From: Rhizobium sp. 11515TR
Lineage (GTDB): Bacteria; Pseudomonadota; Alphaproteobacteria; Rhizobiales; Rhizobiaceae
Assembly (NCBI RefSeq): GCF_002277895.1
Contig: NZ_CP022998.1
Location: 2,089,501 to 2,153,500, forward strand
Length of the DNA: 64,000 bases
Direction: 5' to 3'
This document shows positions 9,241 to 20,075 of this stretch, one piece after another. The translations under genes and the position numbers were made by a program. Under the pieces are notes generated by a model. It was given only the letters and a program-made list of their open reading frames with translations. It was not told the origin of the DNA and searched no databases. The first letter of the stretch is position 1; every line of letters begins with the position of its first letter.

Positions 9241-9312
9241 CAGGGTCTTGCTCCTGTCAAAACAAATTGAAGTCCTAACCGCTTTTCTTTGTTGCGGTTT
9301 GAGATATCTCCT

Positions 9313-9400
9313 AGAGCATTTCCAGCAAAAGCGCACAGCGGTTTTGCGTCGGGAAATGCGGAAGAACAAATGGATAGAGCGTTTCCACTGGAAATGCTCT
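9313..9400. repeat. RIME-like palindromic intergenic element
   Basis: AGAGCATTTCCAG (9313-9325) pairs perfectly with CTGGAAATGCTCT (9388-9400). Inside, GCATTTCC/GGAAATGC and GCAAAA/TTTTGC form further arms. The motif set (AGAGCATTTCC, GCGGTTTTGCGTC, GGAAATGCG, ATAGAGCG) matches the rhizobial intergenic mosaic elements I know as RIME. It fills the gap between ruvX and the downstream hydrolase gene. Confidence 0.75.
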
Positions 9401-9445
9401 GGACACCAGCCTTACATTTCAAATCAAGTCATAAGGAGAAATCCA

Positions 9446-10156
9446 ATGAAGATCACCTGGCTCGGCCACTCCGCTTTTCGCATTGAAACGGCCAAGGCAA
9501 AGATACTGATCGATCCATTTCTGTCTTACAATTCCTCCTTTGCGGCCGCCGGTCTGAACATCAAGGACGTTGCCCAGGGCGCGACTCATATCCTGCTGAC
9601 CCATGGCCATGCAGACCATGTCGGCGATGCGGTTCAGATCGCCAAGGATACCGGCGCGGTCGTTCTCGCCAATGCCGATCTGGCCTCCTGGCTCGGCACC
9701 AAGGGCGTCGAGAAGCTGGAAATGGGCAATACTGGCGGTACCGTTGGCCTCGGCGGCTTCTCGGCCACCTTCACAAATGCGCTGCATTCCTCCGCCCAGA
9801 TCACCGAAGACGGCGTTTCCCACGCACTCGGCAATCCGAACGGCCTGATGCTGCATTTCGACGACGAGCCGACACTGTTCCACATGGGCGATACCGACAT
9901 CTTCTCGGATATGGCGCTGATCAATGAACTGCATCAGCCCGATATCGGCATCGTGCCGATCGGCGACCGCTTCACCATGGGCGGTGCGGTGGCGGCACTC
10001 GCCTGCCAGCGCTTCTTCAACTTCAAGACCGCCATTCCCTGCCACTACGGCACGTTCCCGATCATCGACCAGACGCCGGAAAAGTTCATCGTCGGCATGG
10101 AAGGTTCGAAGACTGCAGTTGCGGCGCCGAAGGTGGGCGAGAGCGTTTCTGCCTGA
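9446..10156 (+). CDS. UPF0173-type metal-dependent hydrolase (metallo-beta-lactamase fold)
   Basis: A 236-residue cytoplasmic hydrolase. It opens [20 protein letters not shown] and has the zinc-binding [10 protein letters not shown] motif (HxHxDH) near residue 53, plus [10 protein letters not shown] and the late HYGTFP histidine, the usual layout of the UPF0173/YtkL family. The substrate is unknown. An AAGGAGAA ribosome-binding site precedes the ATG. gatC follows 67 bases downstream. Confidence 0.93.
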   Translation: MKITWLGHSAFRIETAKAKILIDPFLSYNSSFAAAGLNIKDVAQGATHILLTHGHADHVGDAVQIAKDTGAVVLANADLASWLGTKGVEKLEMGNTGGTVGLGGFSATFTNALHSSAQITEDGVSHALGNPNGLMLHFDDEPTLFHMGDTDIFSDMALINELHQPDIGIVPIGDRFTMGGAVAALACQRFFNFKTAIPCHYGTFPIIDQTPEKFIVGMEGSKTAVAAPKVGESVSA

Positions 10157-10194
10157 CGATACCCGTTGCGTATGGCGGGCATGGTCTTTATAGC

Positions 10195-10212
10195 GATAGG
10201 AAAAATCCTATC
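10195..10212 (+). other. Hairpin in the gatC leader
   Basis: GATAGGA and TCCTATC pair perfectly around an AAAA loop, immediately before the CGGAG ribosome-binding site of gatC. It could tune gatC translation or mark a processing site; there is no U-run, so it is not a terminator. Confidence 0.4.
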
Positions 10213-10223
10213 CGGAGAATGCC

Positions 10224-10511
10224 ATGTCCGTCGATCTCGCCACCGTCAAACGCGTCGCCCATCTTGCCCGCATCGCCGTCAATGAAGACGAAGCGCAGCG
10301 GATGATGGGCGAGCTGAACGGCATTCTGGGCTTCGTCGAGCAGCTCTCCGAAGTGAATGTCGATGGCGTCGAGGCCATGACCTCCGTCACGCCGATGGCG
10401 ATGAAGAAGCGCACCGACGAAGTAACGGACGGCAACAAGGCTGCCGACATCGTCGCCAATGCGCCGAATACCGATCAGAATTTCTTCCTGGTGCCCAAAG
10501 TCGTCGAATAA
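10224..10511 (+). CDS. gatC: Asp-tRNA(Asn)/Glu-tRNA(Gln) amidotransferase subunit C
   Basis: Small 95-residue subunit that wraps around GatA and stabilises the GatCAB complex, which converts misacylated Glu-tRNA(Gln) or Asp-tRNA(Asn). Typical stretches: [40 protein letters not shown] and the conserved C-terminal FFLVPKVVE. gatA follows 58 bases later; gatB lies 3.4 kb further downstream. Confidence 0.96.
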   Translation: MSVDLATVKRVAHLARIAVNEDEAQRMMGELNGILGFVEQLSEVNVDGVEAMTSVTPMAMKKRTDEVTDGNKAADIVANAPNTDQNFFLVPKVVE

Positions 10512-10569
10512 CGGTTCCTGCGAGCCTTTTCCGACCCGTTGCCCAATTCCAGATCTGAAGCGAAACAAA

Positions 10570-12051
<1,482 letters not shown>

Positions 12052-12116
12052 GCGCTACAACGGCACCAGCGGTTTGATGAACGGTCGAATCAAGCTTCGC
12101 GACATCTAAAGCCACT

Positions 12117-12150
12117 AAGGGGTCGTCCGCTAATCGGGGCGGCCCTTTTT
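12117..12150 (+). terminator. Rho-independent terminator after gatA
   Basis: AAGGGGTCGTCC and GGGGCGGCCCTT form a GC-rich stem, followed by a T-run, 65 bases beyond the gatA stop. The remainder of 12052-12261 shows no gene. Confidence 0.75.
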
Positions 12151-12261
12151 CATGCGCCAATATTCCGCCCGGACGCCATCACATTTTGGACCGAAATACG
12201 ATCATAAATTGCAGCGAGCCGCTTGGTCTCGTTCTCTGCAACCAAATCGGAAGGTCTCTTT

Positions 12262-14262
12262 ATGCTCAAGCAAGTCACGGCGATCCTGCTCCTCGGCGTG
12301 CCATCTCCAGCGATATCGCTGGCAGCCGACAATGGGGCCATTCGATCCATTACCCTGTCCTCGGGTGGTCTGGCCCAGGTTTCCCGATCGGCCGATGTCA
12401 ATAGCGACGGCGTGATCCGGATCGAGGTTCCCCTTGATCAGGTCGATGACATCCTGAAGAGCCTCATGGTCAACGGGTCTGCAGGATCTGTGGCCGGCAT
12501 GTCGCTGGCGGGGCCTCGGCCGTTGCAGGAGACCTTCAAGGGCCTGCCATTCACGCCCGAAGCGCTTTCGTCCGTGCCGTCGCTTCTGACATCGATGCAG
12601 GGCGCCAGGGTGTCCGTTACCAGCGGGGGAAAGACCGTCGAGGGAAATATTCTCGGTATCGAGACGAGAAAGTCTGACGATAAAGCAGCGGCTTACCTGC
12701 TGACCGTTATCGATAGGGATGGCGCAGTGGAGACGCTGGCACTAGGCGAGGACGCATCCGTCCGGCTTGAGGATGCCGAACTGAGAGCGAAGATCGCCAA
12801 AGCAGCGGCAGCCATCGCCCACGGCAAGAACGATCGCACCCGTGCCATCGACATCAAGGTGAACGGTGTGAACGACAACAGCGCCGTCGGCCTGACCTAT
12901 GTCGTGCCGTCTCCTATCTTGAAAACGGCTTACAAGGTTGTGATCGACGAAAAGAATAAGGCGCGCCTGCAGGCATGGACGGTGCTGGAGAATGCCAGCG
13001 GCGAAGACTGGAAAGGCGTGAAAGTGACGCTGACCTCGGCCGAACCGGTAACGCTGAAGCAGGGTCTGCACCAGTTCTATTGGCGCGAGCGGCAGGAGGT
13101 GCCAGTCAACACGGCGTCGAACAATGTTCCTGATCCCGATAGCGGCGATCTGTCCAACAGGCAGCGTCTGGCATCGAGCACCGCAGCGCCTGCACCCGCC
13201 GGAGCAATGCGGCCCGCGGCCAAAAGAATTGCAGGTGCGCCGGCCTATGAAGCCGACGAATTGGCGCGGCCGGCAGAACCAATGCAGGTTGCCGCCGGAA
13301 ACCCGACCACGGCGACCGAAAGCGATATTTCCGCCACTTTCGAGCTTCCGGGGACCTACGATCTGGCCAATGGCGATACCTTATCGGTGCCGATCATGGA
13401 TGCGGATGTGGAAGCCGACATGGTGGACATGTACCGGGCCGGCAGTGTCTATCGCAATCCCATCGCTGCCGTGATGCTCAAGAACAGCACCGGCGTCAGC
13501 ATGCCGGCGGGAATTCTGACGCTCTACGACGGCAAGACCGGCTATATCGGCGATTCCCAGCTATCGGCGCTGCCGAAGGACGACACGCGCCTGGCCAGCT
13601 TCGCGACCGATCGCAAGGTAACGATCAGCGAGCAGCAGACGCCGACGGAGGAGATTGCCTCCCTGAAAGTTGCCGATGGCGTGATGAACGCCACCGTCAA
13701 ATACCGCCAGACGACGACATATACCGTATCGGGCGCGCTGGACGGCGAACGGACTGTTGTCATCGAGCATCCGATCCGGGACGGCTGGTCATTCTCCTCG
13801 TCTGAAGGTTTCGGCAAGACGGCAACGCATCAGCGGCTCAAGGCGGTCGTGCCGGCAGGCACCGAGAAAGTGCTGACGGCGGTCGACGAGCAGCTTCAGA
13901 GCAACAGTTACGCTCTGGTCGATACCGATCCGGACATGCTGCTCGGGTGGTCGGCCTCGACCCATGACAAGGCTCTGACCGACAAGCTCGCCAATCTCGC
14001 AGACGCGCGCAAAAGGCAGGTCGCGATCCAGAACGAACTGGCGAGCCTCGATAGCGAGATCGAGAAAACCGTCAATGAGCAGGAGCGGATAAGGCGCAAT
14101 CTCGGCGCCGTGCCTGACAACAGCGATCTGAAGAAACGCTATTTGAAGGCTCTGGCGGATAGCGAGGATCAAATCGCCGCCATGAACGAAAGGCGCGATA
14201 CGGTGCAGCAGGAAAGCGATCGTCGCGACGACCATGTGACTGACATCATCAGGACATTCTGA
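12262..14262 (+). CDS. DUF4139 domain secreted protein
   Basis: A 666-residue exported protein of unknown function. A signal peptide (MLKQVTAILLLGVPSPAISLA) is followed by a large mixed region, then the DUF4139-type beta-rich part (about 190-560; ENASGEDWKGVKVTLTSAEP, VYRNPIAAVMLKNSTG) and a C-terminal coiled coil (about 575-660; LADARKRQVAIQNELASLDS, MNERRDTVQQESDRRDD). The ATG at 12262 is chosen so that the signal sequence is N-terminal. The family is widespread and poorly studied. Confidence 0.82.
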   Translation: MLKQVTAILLLGVPSPAISLAADNGAIRSITLSSGGLAQVSRSADVNSDGVIRIEVPLDQVDDILKSLMVNGSAGSVAGMSLAGPRPLQETFKGLPFTPEALSSVPSLLTSMQGARVSVTSGGKTVEGNILGIETRKSDDKAAAYLLTVIDRDGAVETLALGEDASVRLEDAELRAKIAKAAAAIAHGKNDRTRAIDIKVNGVNDNSAVGLTYVVPSPILKTAYKVVIDEKNKARLQAWTVLENASGEDWKGVKVTLTSAEPVTLKQGLHQFYWRERQEVPVNTASNNVPDPDSGDLSNRQRLASSTAAPAPAGAMRPAAKRIAGAPAYEADELARPAEPMQVAAGNPTTATESDISATFELPGTYDLANGDTLSVPIMDADVEADMVDMYRAGSVYRNPIAAVMLKNSTGVSMPAGILTLYDGKTGYIGDSQLSALPKDDTRLASFATDRKVTISEQQTPTEEIASLKVADGVMNATVKYRQTTTYTVSGALDGERTVVIEHPIRDGWSFSSSEGFGKTATHQRLKAVVPAGTEKVLTAVDEQLQSNSYALVDTDPDMLLGWSASTHDKALTDKLANLADARKRQVAIQNELASLDSEIEKTVNEQERIRRNLGAVPDNSDLKKRYLKALADSEDQIAAMNERRDTVQQESDRRDDHVTDIIRTF

Positions 14263-14300
14263 TCGCTATCGGAGTGTCTTGTCCCGGACCGCATCGGCAG

Positions 14301-14336
14301 ATGAGAGCCACCCACCGGGCGGCTCTCATGCTTTTG
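14301..14336. terminator. Probable terminator between convergent genes
   Basis: ATGAGAGCC (14301-14309) and GGCTCTCAT (14321-14329) form a perfect 9-bp stem followed by a short T-run on the + strand. It sits between the convergent DUF4139 and YjhX-like genes and could serve either. Confidence 0.55.
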
Positions 14337-14594
14337 CTATCTGTTATCCAGCTGTGCCCTTACCAGCTTCAGCCCCTTTTCCGTGATCCGGTAGGCTTGA
14401 CCGTCGGTAGAGCGGATGGCTTTCAGCCGTCTGAGCCGGCGAAAGAGTTCAATGCCGAAATCGGGATAGAGCCAGCCGTCCCGTGTGTAGCAGTGGGCGG
14501 TCTCGATCTTCTTCTTTTCGGTGCGTTCGAGTTCGATGCGCCCGCCCTGGGCGAGCAGGTGGAGAATGCGCTGTTCCGCGCGTGAAATATCCAT
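14337..14594 (-). CDS. YjhX family (UPF0386) protein
   Basis: An 85-residue protein starting MDISRAEQRILHLLAQGGRI and ending KGLKLVRAQLDNR, matching E. coli YjhX almost end to end; YjhX has been described as the toxin of the YjhX/YjhQ pair. Here no YjhQ-type gene sits directly next to it, although GNAT acetyltransferases (YjhQ is one) begin at 14895 on the other strand. The toxin role is therefore uncertain. The start at 14594 matches family length. Confidence 0.82.
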   Translation of the reverse strand: MDISRAEQRILHLLAQGGRIELERTEKKKIETAHCYTRDGWLYPDFGIELFRRLRRLKAIRSTDGQAYRITEKGLKLVRAQLDNR

Positions 14595-14894
14595 TGGAGT
14601 CAGAATCTGTAATGCGCCAAAGGGCGCAACAAAACGATCCGAAGCTTCCCTCAAGGGAAGTCGGGGCTTCGTTTTTCAGGCCTGGCACGCAAGAGAACTT
14701 GCGAGCGAGGCCTTTACCGGCACTGACAAAAGGTGGACATCAAAACTCCATTGATGCGTCTCTCTAAAACAGGTTGCGCTCCACAGTCAAGCTTCAACCC
14801 GGCTTCGCCTTTTACCATTAGCTAAAATGATGAATCTCGCCGCTGGCAAAAGCCTTTCGTGGATGCTTTACTGTCTCCAAATGGCGGGGGCCTG

Positions 14895-15404
14895 ATGATC
14901 CACATTCGCAATGCCCATGAAGGTGAAACAGCGGTGTTGGCGAGCATCGGCCTGCGCTCCTGGCAGCAGGCCATGGGCGCGATCGGCGGCACCAGCGAGC
15001 TGCTGGAAAGCGCCAGCGAAGCCTTTGAAAATTTCACCCGCAATCTATGGCTGACGATCACTGTGATAGAGTTGAATGGCGAGGCTGTGGGATGGGCGGC
15101 ACGCGAGGCGCTGGACGAGGCGATTTCCGATTTCTGGATTGATCCGGATTTCGTCAGGCGCGGCCTCGGCTCGGCGCTTCTGGCACGGATCGAAGCGGAT
15201 GTGCGCGGGCAGGGACTGGAGAAGGTTTCGCTGCAGAGCCATGCGGGGAATACCGATGCCATCGCCTTCTTCAGGGCGCGCGGCTATGAGATCCGCTGGC
15301 TGTCGATCGTCTATTCCCCCAAGCTCGATAGCGATGTTCCCACAGTCGGGCTTTCGAAATCGTTGATCGATGATAACGACGGCGCCTATGGCCTGAGCAT
15401 ATAG
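14895..15404 (+). CDS. GNAT family N-acetyltransferase
   Basis: A 169-residue acetyltransferase fold. The acetyl-CoA loop is seen as [17 protein letters not shown] near residue 94, followed by [15 protein letters not shown]. The start at 14895 follows a GGGGGCC stretch; an in-frame ATG 36 bases upstream is less likely. The substrate is not deducible. The 300 bases upstream (14595-14894) show no gene. Confidence 0.85.
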   Translation: MIHIRNAHEGETAVLASIGLRSWQQAMGAIGGTSELLESASEAFENFTRNLWLTITVIELNGEAVGWAAREALDEAISDFWIDPDFVRRGLGSALLARIEADVRGQGLEKVSLQSHAGNTDAIAFFRARGYEIRWLSIVYSPKLDSDVPTVGLSKSLIDDNDGAYGLSI

Positions 15405-15490
15405 CAAGCGTCGATGCCGAAAGCCTTGCGCCGCCTCGCCAATTGCTCTACCTCACCAAAGCAGAAAACAGCATTATACAAGAGCTTCCC

Positions 15491-16996
15491 ATGACCATTG
15501 TCGACGTCCGTACGCCAGATCCGAAACGCTTCATTCCCGGTGCCACCGGTGATTGGGAAGTCGTTATCGGGATGGAAGTCCACGCCCAGGTGCTGAGCAA
15601 GTCCAAGCTCTTCTCCGGCGCCTCGACGGAGTTCGGCAATCCCCAGAATTCCAACGTGTCGCTCGTCGATGCCGCCATGCCCGGCATGCTGCCCGTCATC
15701 AACGAGGAATGCGTCAAACAGGCCGTGCGCACCGGTCTCGGTCTGAAGGCGCAGATCAACAAACGTTCGATCTTCGACCGCAAGAACTATTTCTATCCTG
15801 ACTTGCCGCAGGGCTATCAGATCTCGCAGTTCAAGGACCCGATCGTCGGTGAGGGCAAGATTGTGATCTCGCTCGGTCCGGACCGTCAGGGCCAGTTCGA
15901 GGATATCGAGATCGGCATCGAGCGCCTGCACCTCGAGCAGGATGCCGGCAAGTCGATGCACGATCAGCACGCCACCATGTCTTACGTCGATCTGAACCGC
16001 TCCGGCGTCGCGCTGATGGAAATCGTTTCGAAGCCGGATATCCGCTCGGCCGACGAGGCGAAGGCCTATATGACGAAGCTGCGCTCGATCGTGCGCTATC
16101 TCGGCACCTGCGACGGCAATATGGATGAAGGCTCCATGCGCGCCGACGTCAACGTCTCGGTGCGCCGCCCGGGCGGCGAATTCGGCACGCGCTGCGAAAT
16201 CAAGAACGTCAACTCCATCCGCTTCATCGGTCAGGCGATCGAATATGAAGCGCGCCGTCAGATCGGCATTCTGGAAGATGGCGGCACGATCGATCAGGAA
16301 ACCCGCCTGTTCGATCCAAACAAGGGCGAGACGCGGTCGCTGCGCACCAAGGAAGATGCGCATGACTATCGCTATTTCCCCGATCCGGATTTGCTGCCGC
16401 TGGAATTCGACGACGCTTTCGTTGCGGAGCTTGCAGAGCATCTACCTGAGCTGCCCGACGACAAGAAGGAGCGTTTCGTCCGCGAACTCGGCCTCTCGAT
16501 CTACGACGCTTCCGTGCTCGTCTCGGAAAAGGCGATCGCCGATTATTTCGAAGCGGTTGCTGCCGGCCGCGACGGCAAGATGGCGGCAAACTGGGTCATC
16601 AACGACTTGCTGGGCGCTCTGAACAGAACGGGCAAAAGCATTGAAGAGACTCCGGTTTCGCCCGCCCAGCTCGGCGCGATCATCGATCTCATCAAGGCCG
16701 AAACCATCTCCGGCAAGATCGCCAAGGATCTGTTCGAAATCGTGCTCAACGAAGGCGGCGATCCCGCCGAAATCGTCGAGGCCCGCGGCATGAAGCAGGT
16801 AACCGACACCGGCGCGATCGAAAAGGCCGTCGATGAGATCATCGCCGCCAACCCGGATCAGGTCGCCAAGGTCAAGGCAAAGCCGACGCTCGCCGGCTGG
16901 TTCGTCGGCCAGGTGATGAAGTCGACCGGCGGCAAGGCCAACCCGCAGGCCGTTCAGGCGCTGGTCAAGGCCAAGCTCGGCATCGAAGAGGAATAA
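15491..16996 (+). CDS. gatB: Asp-tRNA(Asn)/Glu-tRNA(Gln) amidotransferase subunit B
   Basis: Kinase and transamidation subunit that phosphorylates the misacylated tRNA carboxylate and amidates it with ammonia channelled from GatA. The 501-residue protein has [20 protein letters not shown] near residue 18, [18 protein letters not shown], the HLEQDAGKS and [14 protein letters not shown] motifs, and a C-terminal YqeY-like tRNA-binding domain. The start [14 protein letters not shown] is chosen by family length. A GNAT gene follows 3 bases after the stop. Confidence 0.97.
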   Translation: MTIVDVRTPDPKRFIPGATGDWEVVIGMEVHAQVLSKSKLFSGASTEFGNPQNSNVSLVDAAMPGMLPVINEECVKQAVRTGLGLKAQINKRSIFDRKNYFYPDLPQGYQISQFKDPIVGEGKIVISLGPDRQGQFEDIEIGIERLHLEQDAGKSMHDQHATMSYVDLNRSGVALMEIVSKPDIRSADEAKAYMTKLRSIVRYLGTCDGNMDEGSMRADVNVSVRRPGGEFGTRCEIKNVNSIRFIGQAIEYEARRQIGILEDGGTIDQETRLFDPNKGETRSLRTKEDAHDYRYFPDPDLLPLEFDDAFVAELAEHLPELPDDKKERFVRELGLSIYDASVLVSEKAIADYFEAVAAGRDGKMAANWVINDLLGALNRTGKSIEETPVSPAQLGAIIDLIKAETISGKIAKDLFEIVLNEGGDPAEIVEARGMKQVTDTGAIEKAVDEIIAANPDQVAKVKAKPTLAGWFVGQVMKSTGGKANPQAVQALVKAKLGIEEE

Positions 16997-16999
16997 GCG

Positions 17000-17503
17000 G
17001 TGTTCTTCATCCGCACCGCCAGCGAGCAGGACCTGGAAAAGGTCCGCGCTCTGCTTGGCGAAACCTGGCATGCAACCTATGACCGGATCTATGGGCCGGA
17101 AAAGGTCAGCGAACTGCACGCCTCCTGGCATTCGCCGGCTTCGCTGAAAGCACGGTTGGCAAACAAGAACTCGGAATTCCTCGTTGCCGATGACGGCAGG
17201 ACGATCGGCGGCATGGGTTACGCTGCCATGTCCAAAGAGATGACGAAAACAGTCATGCTCTACATGCTCTATGTCAGCCCCAAGCATCAGCGAGAGGGCA
17301 TCGGTCGCGATATCTTTGCGGAACTGGAGACGTGCTTTCCGGATGCGGAGATCATGCGTCTCGAAGTCGAACCGCAGAACGAACCTGCGATCGCTTTTTA
17401 TCAAGCTCATGGCTTTGTCGAGGTCGGCCGCACGGAAAACTGCGGCAACGGGCAATCGGGTATTCCGGCGCTGATATTCGAGAAGCCATTGGTGGCCCAC
17501 TGA
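17000..17503 (+). CDS. GNAT family N-acetyltransferase
   Basis: A 167-residue GNAT protein starting at GTG 17000, only three bases after gatB, so likely co-transcribed. Motif A is SPKHQREGIGRDIFAELE near residue 92, followed by EPQNEPAIAFYQAHGFVEVGR. Substrate unknown. It might be a ribosomal or small-molecule acetylase; nothing in the sequence decides. Confidence 0.88.
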   Translation: MFFIRTASEQDLEKVRALLGETWHATYDRIYGPEKVSELHASWHSPASLKARLANKNSEFLVADDGRTIGGMGYAAMSKEMTKTVMLYMLYVSPKHQREGIGRDIFAELETCFPDAEIMRLEVEPQNEPAIAFYQAHGFVEVGRTENCGNGQSGIPALIFEKPLVAH

Positions 17504-17523
17504 AATAATAGACGAGACCGTTC

Positions 17524-17991
17524 ATGGAAGACCCCCGCCTGGTGATCCGCGAAGCGAAAGAATCCGACCTTCGCGCCCTGATCGGCCTCTTTGCCGCCGA
17601 CGCCGTGGGTGGTCATGGCGATACGACCAACCCCTCTGCCTATGACGACTATCTCCGTGCGTTTCGTACCATCGTGGCGTCGCCAGAGCAGACGCTGTAT
17701 GTCGCCGAACGCGCCGGCGAAGTAGTCGGGACATTTCAGACGATGATCACGACGACGCTGACCGGGCGCGGATCATCCGCCATGATCATCGAAGCGGTCC
17801 AGACGCGAGCCGATATGCGTGGGCAGGGGATTGGCGCCGCTATGATCAATTTCTGCATCGACGAGGCAAAAAGTCACGGCATGCGCATGGTGCAGCTGAC
17901 CTCGAATGCGGCCCGCAAGGACGCGCACCGCTTCTATGAGAGGCTGGGTTTCAAGCCCACGCATTTAGGCTTCAAGATGCTATTGAAATGA
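17524..17991 (+). CDS. GNAT family N-acetyltransferase
   Basis: A 155-residue acetyltransferase with motif A TRADMRGQGIGAAMINFCIDEA near residue 98, then RKDAHRFYERLGFKPTH. It lies 20 bases after another GNAT gene and forms the third GNAT near gatB. Substrate unknown. Confidence 0.9.
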   Translation: MEDPRLVIREAKESDLRALIGLFAADAVGGHGDTTNPSAYDDYLRAFRTIVASPEQTLYVAERAGEVVGTFQTMITTTLTGRGSSAMIIEAVQTRADMRGQGIGAAMINFCIDEAKSHGMRMVQLTSNAARKDAHRFYERLGFKPTHLGFKMLLK

Positions 17992-18095
17992 AGCCTTTGC
18001 CCGCTGGAATCACTGGACAAGCAGGCCTAGGGGCGGCATAAGCAACTATCGAATTCTGGTATCGCTCGCCCCTCAGCGGGTATCGAGGAAAAGAC

Positions 18096-18494
18096 ATGTG
18101 GAACTTCATCGTACAGACCTTCACCTGGTGGAACAGCCAAACTTTGGGAACGCGTTTCGCGACTTGGCGGTTTGGCAAGCGTGTCGGCGAGGATGAATTC
18201 GGCAACGTCTATTACGAAGGCGGCATGTCTTCCTACGGCCTTCCGAAGCGCTGGGTGATCTACAAGGGCTATGCCGAAGCTTCTGCCATTCCTCCGGGCT
18301 GGCACGGCTGGATGCATCATCGCACCGACGTTCCGCCGACCAAGGAAAACTATGTCGCCAAGGAATGGCAGAAGGAACATCGCGCCAATCCGACCGGCTC
18401 GCCGCAGGCTTACCGCCCGCCGGGCTCTCTCGCCGTTGCCGGCGAACGTCCGCGCGTGACTGGCGACTACGACGCCTGGACCCCGGGCAACTAA
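18096..18494 (+). CDS. NDUFA12-type NADH:ubiquinone oxidoreductase accessory subunit
   Basis: A 132-residue homologue of the mitochondrial complex I accessory subunit B17.2/NDUFA12, found in alphaproteobacteria as a supernumerary subunit. Diagnostic stretches: GTRFATWRFGKRVGEDEFGN, YYEGG, KRWVIYKGYAEAS, PPGWHGWMHHRTDVPPT and the C-terminal RPRVTGDYDAWTPGN. It is expected on the matrix/cytoplasmic side of complex I. It stands away from the nuo operon, as is usual. Confidence 0.94.
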   Translation: MWNFIVQTFTWWNSQTLGTRFATWRFGKRVGEDEFGNVYYEGGMSSYGLPKRWVIYKGYAEASAIPPGWHGWMHHRTDVPPTKENYVAKEWQKEHRANPTGSPQAYRPPGSLAVAGERPRVTGDYDAWTPGN

Positions 18495-18596
18495 GCGGGA
18501 AGCCGGCTCGTCCTTTGGCCACAATTGGGCTTTAGGCGCGACATAGGCCGGCTTTTGCTCGGCGCCTTGACCGAGACCAAGCGGAGAGTGGCGGAT

Positions 18597-19037
18597 ATGA
18601 TGGTTTACACGCGGAGTGCTTCTTTGCGTGCAGCAGCTTTAGCGGGCGCTGCTCTCTTCGCCGGCATCATGGCGGCTCCCACTGCCCAGGCTGCTCGCAT
18701 CGCCAATCCGGTTGCCGTTTTTTCCGGCCTCGACAAGATCACCGGCCGCATCACCACCTTTGATGTCTATGTCAACGAAACCGTGCAGTTCGGTGCACTG
18801 CAGGTGACGCCGCGCGCCTGCTATTCGCGGGATGATACCGAGCAGCAGAAGGTAGATGGCTTTGTCGAAGTCGACGAAATTACGCTCGACCGTCGCATCC
18901 GCCGCATCTTCACAGGCTGGATGTTCGCCGACAGCCCCGGCCTCAACGCCGTCGAGCATCCGATCTATGACGTCTGGCTGAAAGAGTGCAAGCAGAAGTC
19001 CGACGTGCCTGCGCCAGATACCGCCGGCGCGAAGTAA
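18597..19037 (+). CDS. DUF2155 secreted protein
   Basis: A 146-residue exported protein. A signal peptide with a twin ATG start (MMVYTRSASLRAAALAGAAL, ending TAQA) precedes the DUF2155 core: VFSGLDKITGRITTFDVYVNE, CYSRDDTEQQ, RRIFTGWMFADSPGLNAVEH, YDVWLKEC. Two conserved cysteines may form a disulfide. The family often sits beside NDUFA12 and aat in Rhizobiales. Function unknown. An upstream TTG at 18525 is possible but leaves the signal peptide internal. Confidence 0.85.
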   Translation: MMVYTRSASLRAAALAGAALFAGIMAAPTAQAARIANPVAVFSGLDKITGRITTFDVYVNETVQFGALQVTPRACYSRDDTEQQKVDGFVEVDEITLDRRIRRIFTGWMFADSPGLNAVEHPIYDVWLKECKQKSDVPAPDTAGAK

Positions 19038-19070
19038 TCGATTTCGAAACATTCACACCAGGATCATGTA

Positions 19071-19106
19071 GCCCGCAGAAGCTTTGCTCCTGCGGGCATC
19101 GTTTTA
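19071..19106 (+). terminator. Rho-independent terminator after the DUF2155 gene
   Basis: GCCCGCAG (19071-19078) and CTGCGGGC (19090-19097) form a perfect stem, followed by a T-rich run at 19102-19105. It overlaps the end of the convergent DUF1062 gene. Confidence 0.75.
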
Positions 19107-19739
19107 GTTTTGCTCGGTATTGGCGGCAGCTGCACCTATCGCCTGACGATCGGCAACCTCCGACAAGTCGAGAAAGATCCTCATGTCGTCTTTGACCTTA
19201 TGACGAAACACGCCGTTGCGGTCCGGATGGGCTCTCAATTTGCCTCCGTTACGGAGGGCCTGAAGCAGCGAGCGCGAGATGGCCAACTCCGATGCAAGCA
19301 GCCGATCAAGACGCAGGTTTATCGGGAATTGGGCTGATATCTCGATACCAAGCAAAGTCCAGTCGCTTGCCGCACGTATCGCCTCCTTTCGGATGATAAC
19401 GTCGGGCGGCTTGTCGATACGTTTTACTTTCCGCGTCAATCCATCGAGGTCGAATTCCTGCGCTCGCACCCACTCCGGATCGCTGCGCTGCAGCGCCTCG
19501 AGCGTGGAGGGAGCAAGATCGTGAACAGTCCGGCGCTCGAAGAGCGTTCGATTCCAGGTCTTGTCGCAATCGATGCACTTGTAGACGAGCCAGGCATCGA
19601 GCCGCTTGCCATTGGCGTTGAGCCTGATCTTGCCGCTCGATCTGAAGGGTTTTGGAGATCGGCAGCCGCTACAGGCGATCCATGGTTGAGGCGATGTTTT
19701 GGGCGAAATGGTCCAACGGACCTGAAGAATATTGCACAT
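19104..19739 (-). CDS. DUF1062 domain protein
   Basis: A 211-residue protein beginning MCNILQVRWTISPKTSPQPW, with a zinc-ribbon-like pair of CxxC motifs (CSGC near residue 24 and CIDC near 56), then a helical region ending in a basic HPDRNGVFRHKVKDDMRIFL segment. This matches the DUF1062 family, which I know only as uncharacterised cytoplasmic proteins. An in-frame ATG at 19772 adds 11 residues. It converges on the DUF2155 gene. Confidence 0.75.
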   Translation of the reverse strand: MCNILQVRWTISPKTSPQPWIACSGCRSPKPFRSSGKIRLNANGKRLDAWLVYKCIDCDKTWNRTLFERRTVHDLAPSTLEALQRSDPEWVRAQEFDLDGLTRKVKRIDKPPDVIIRKEAIRAASDWTLLGIEISAQFPINLRLDRLLASELAISRSLLQALRNGGKLRAHPDRNGVFRHKVKDDMRIFLDLSEVADRQAIGAAAANTEQN

Positions 19740-19877
19740 GCCGTCTTGGTCTTCCGTCTGGAAGTCCACCAAGCTGGCGGTGAGACAAGCCCGTCAGGGC
19801 GCGGTATGGCGATATTGCGGGACGGCTGAAGAGCTGAGACAGCGGTGGCTGCATTAGGCGCGTTTTGACAATGCCAA

Positions 19878-19968
19878 ACCGGTCTCAGGCCATCACCCGA
19901 TGGACATGAATATGCATCGGACGGCGCCACGCCGCCCCGATGCACGGGGTGATTTGGATGAGACCGGT
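19878..19968. repeat. Large imperfect palindrome in intergenic DNA
   Basis: ACCGGTCTCA (19878-19887) pairs with TGAGACCGGT (19959-19968). Inside, CATCACCC pairs with GGGTGAT, GCATCGG (19914-19920) with CCGATGC (19937-19943), and GGCG with CGCC. The 91 bases could fold into one long, bulged hairpin. The surrounding 19740-20075 stretch shows no gene. It may be a rhizobial palindromic repeat or a structured RNA. Confidence 0.55.
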
Positions 19969-20075
19969 ATTTACGACGGCAAAGTGGAACCTCTATGCAC
20001 CCACGCTCTTCGCCAGGAGTGTTAGCAGACCACAATCAGGATTTGAAGTCGTAAAAACTTCAGGCGTGGATTGCT

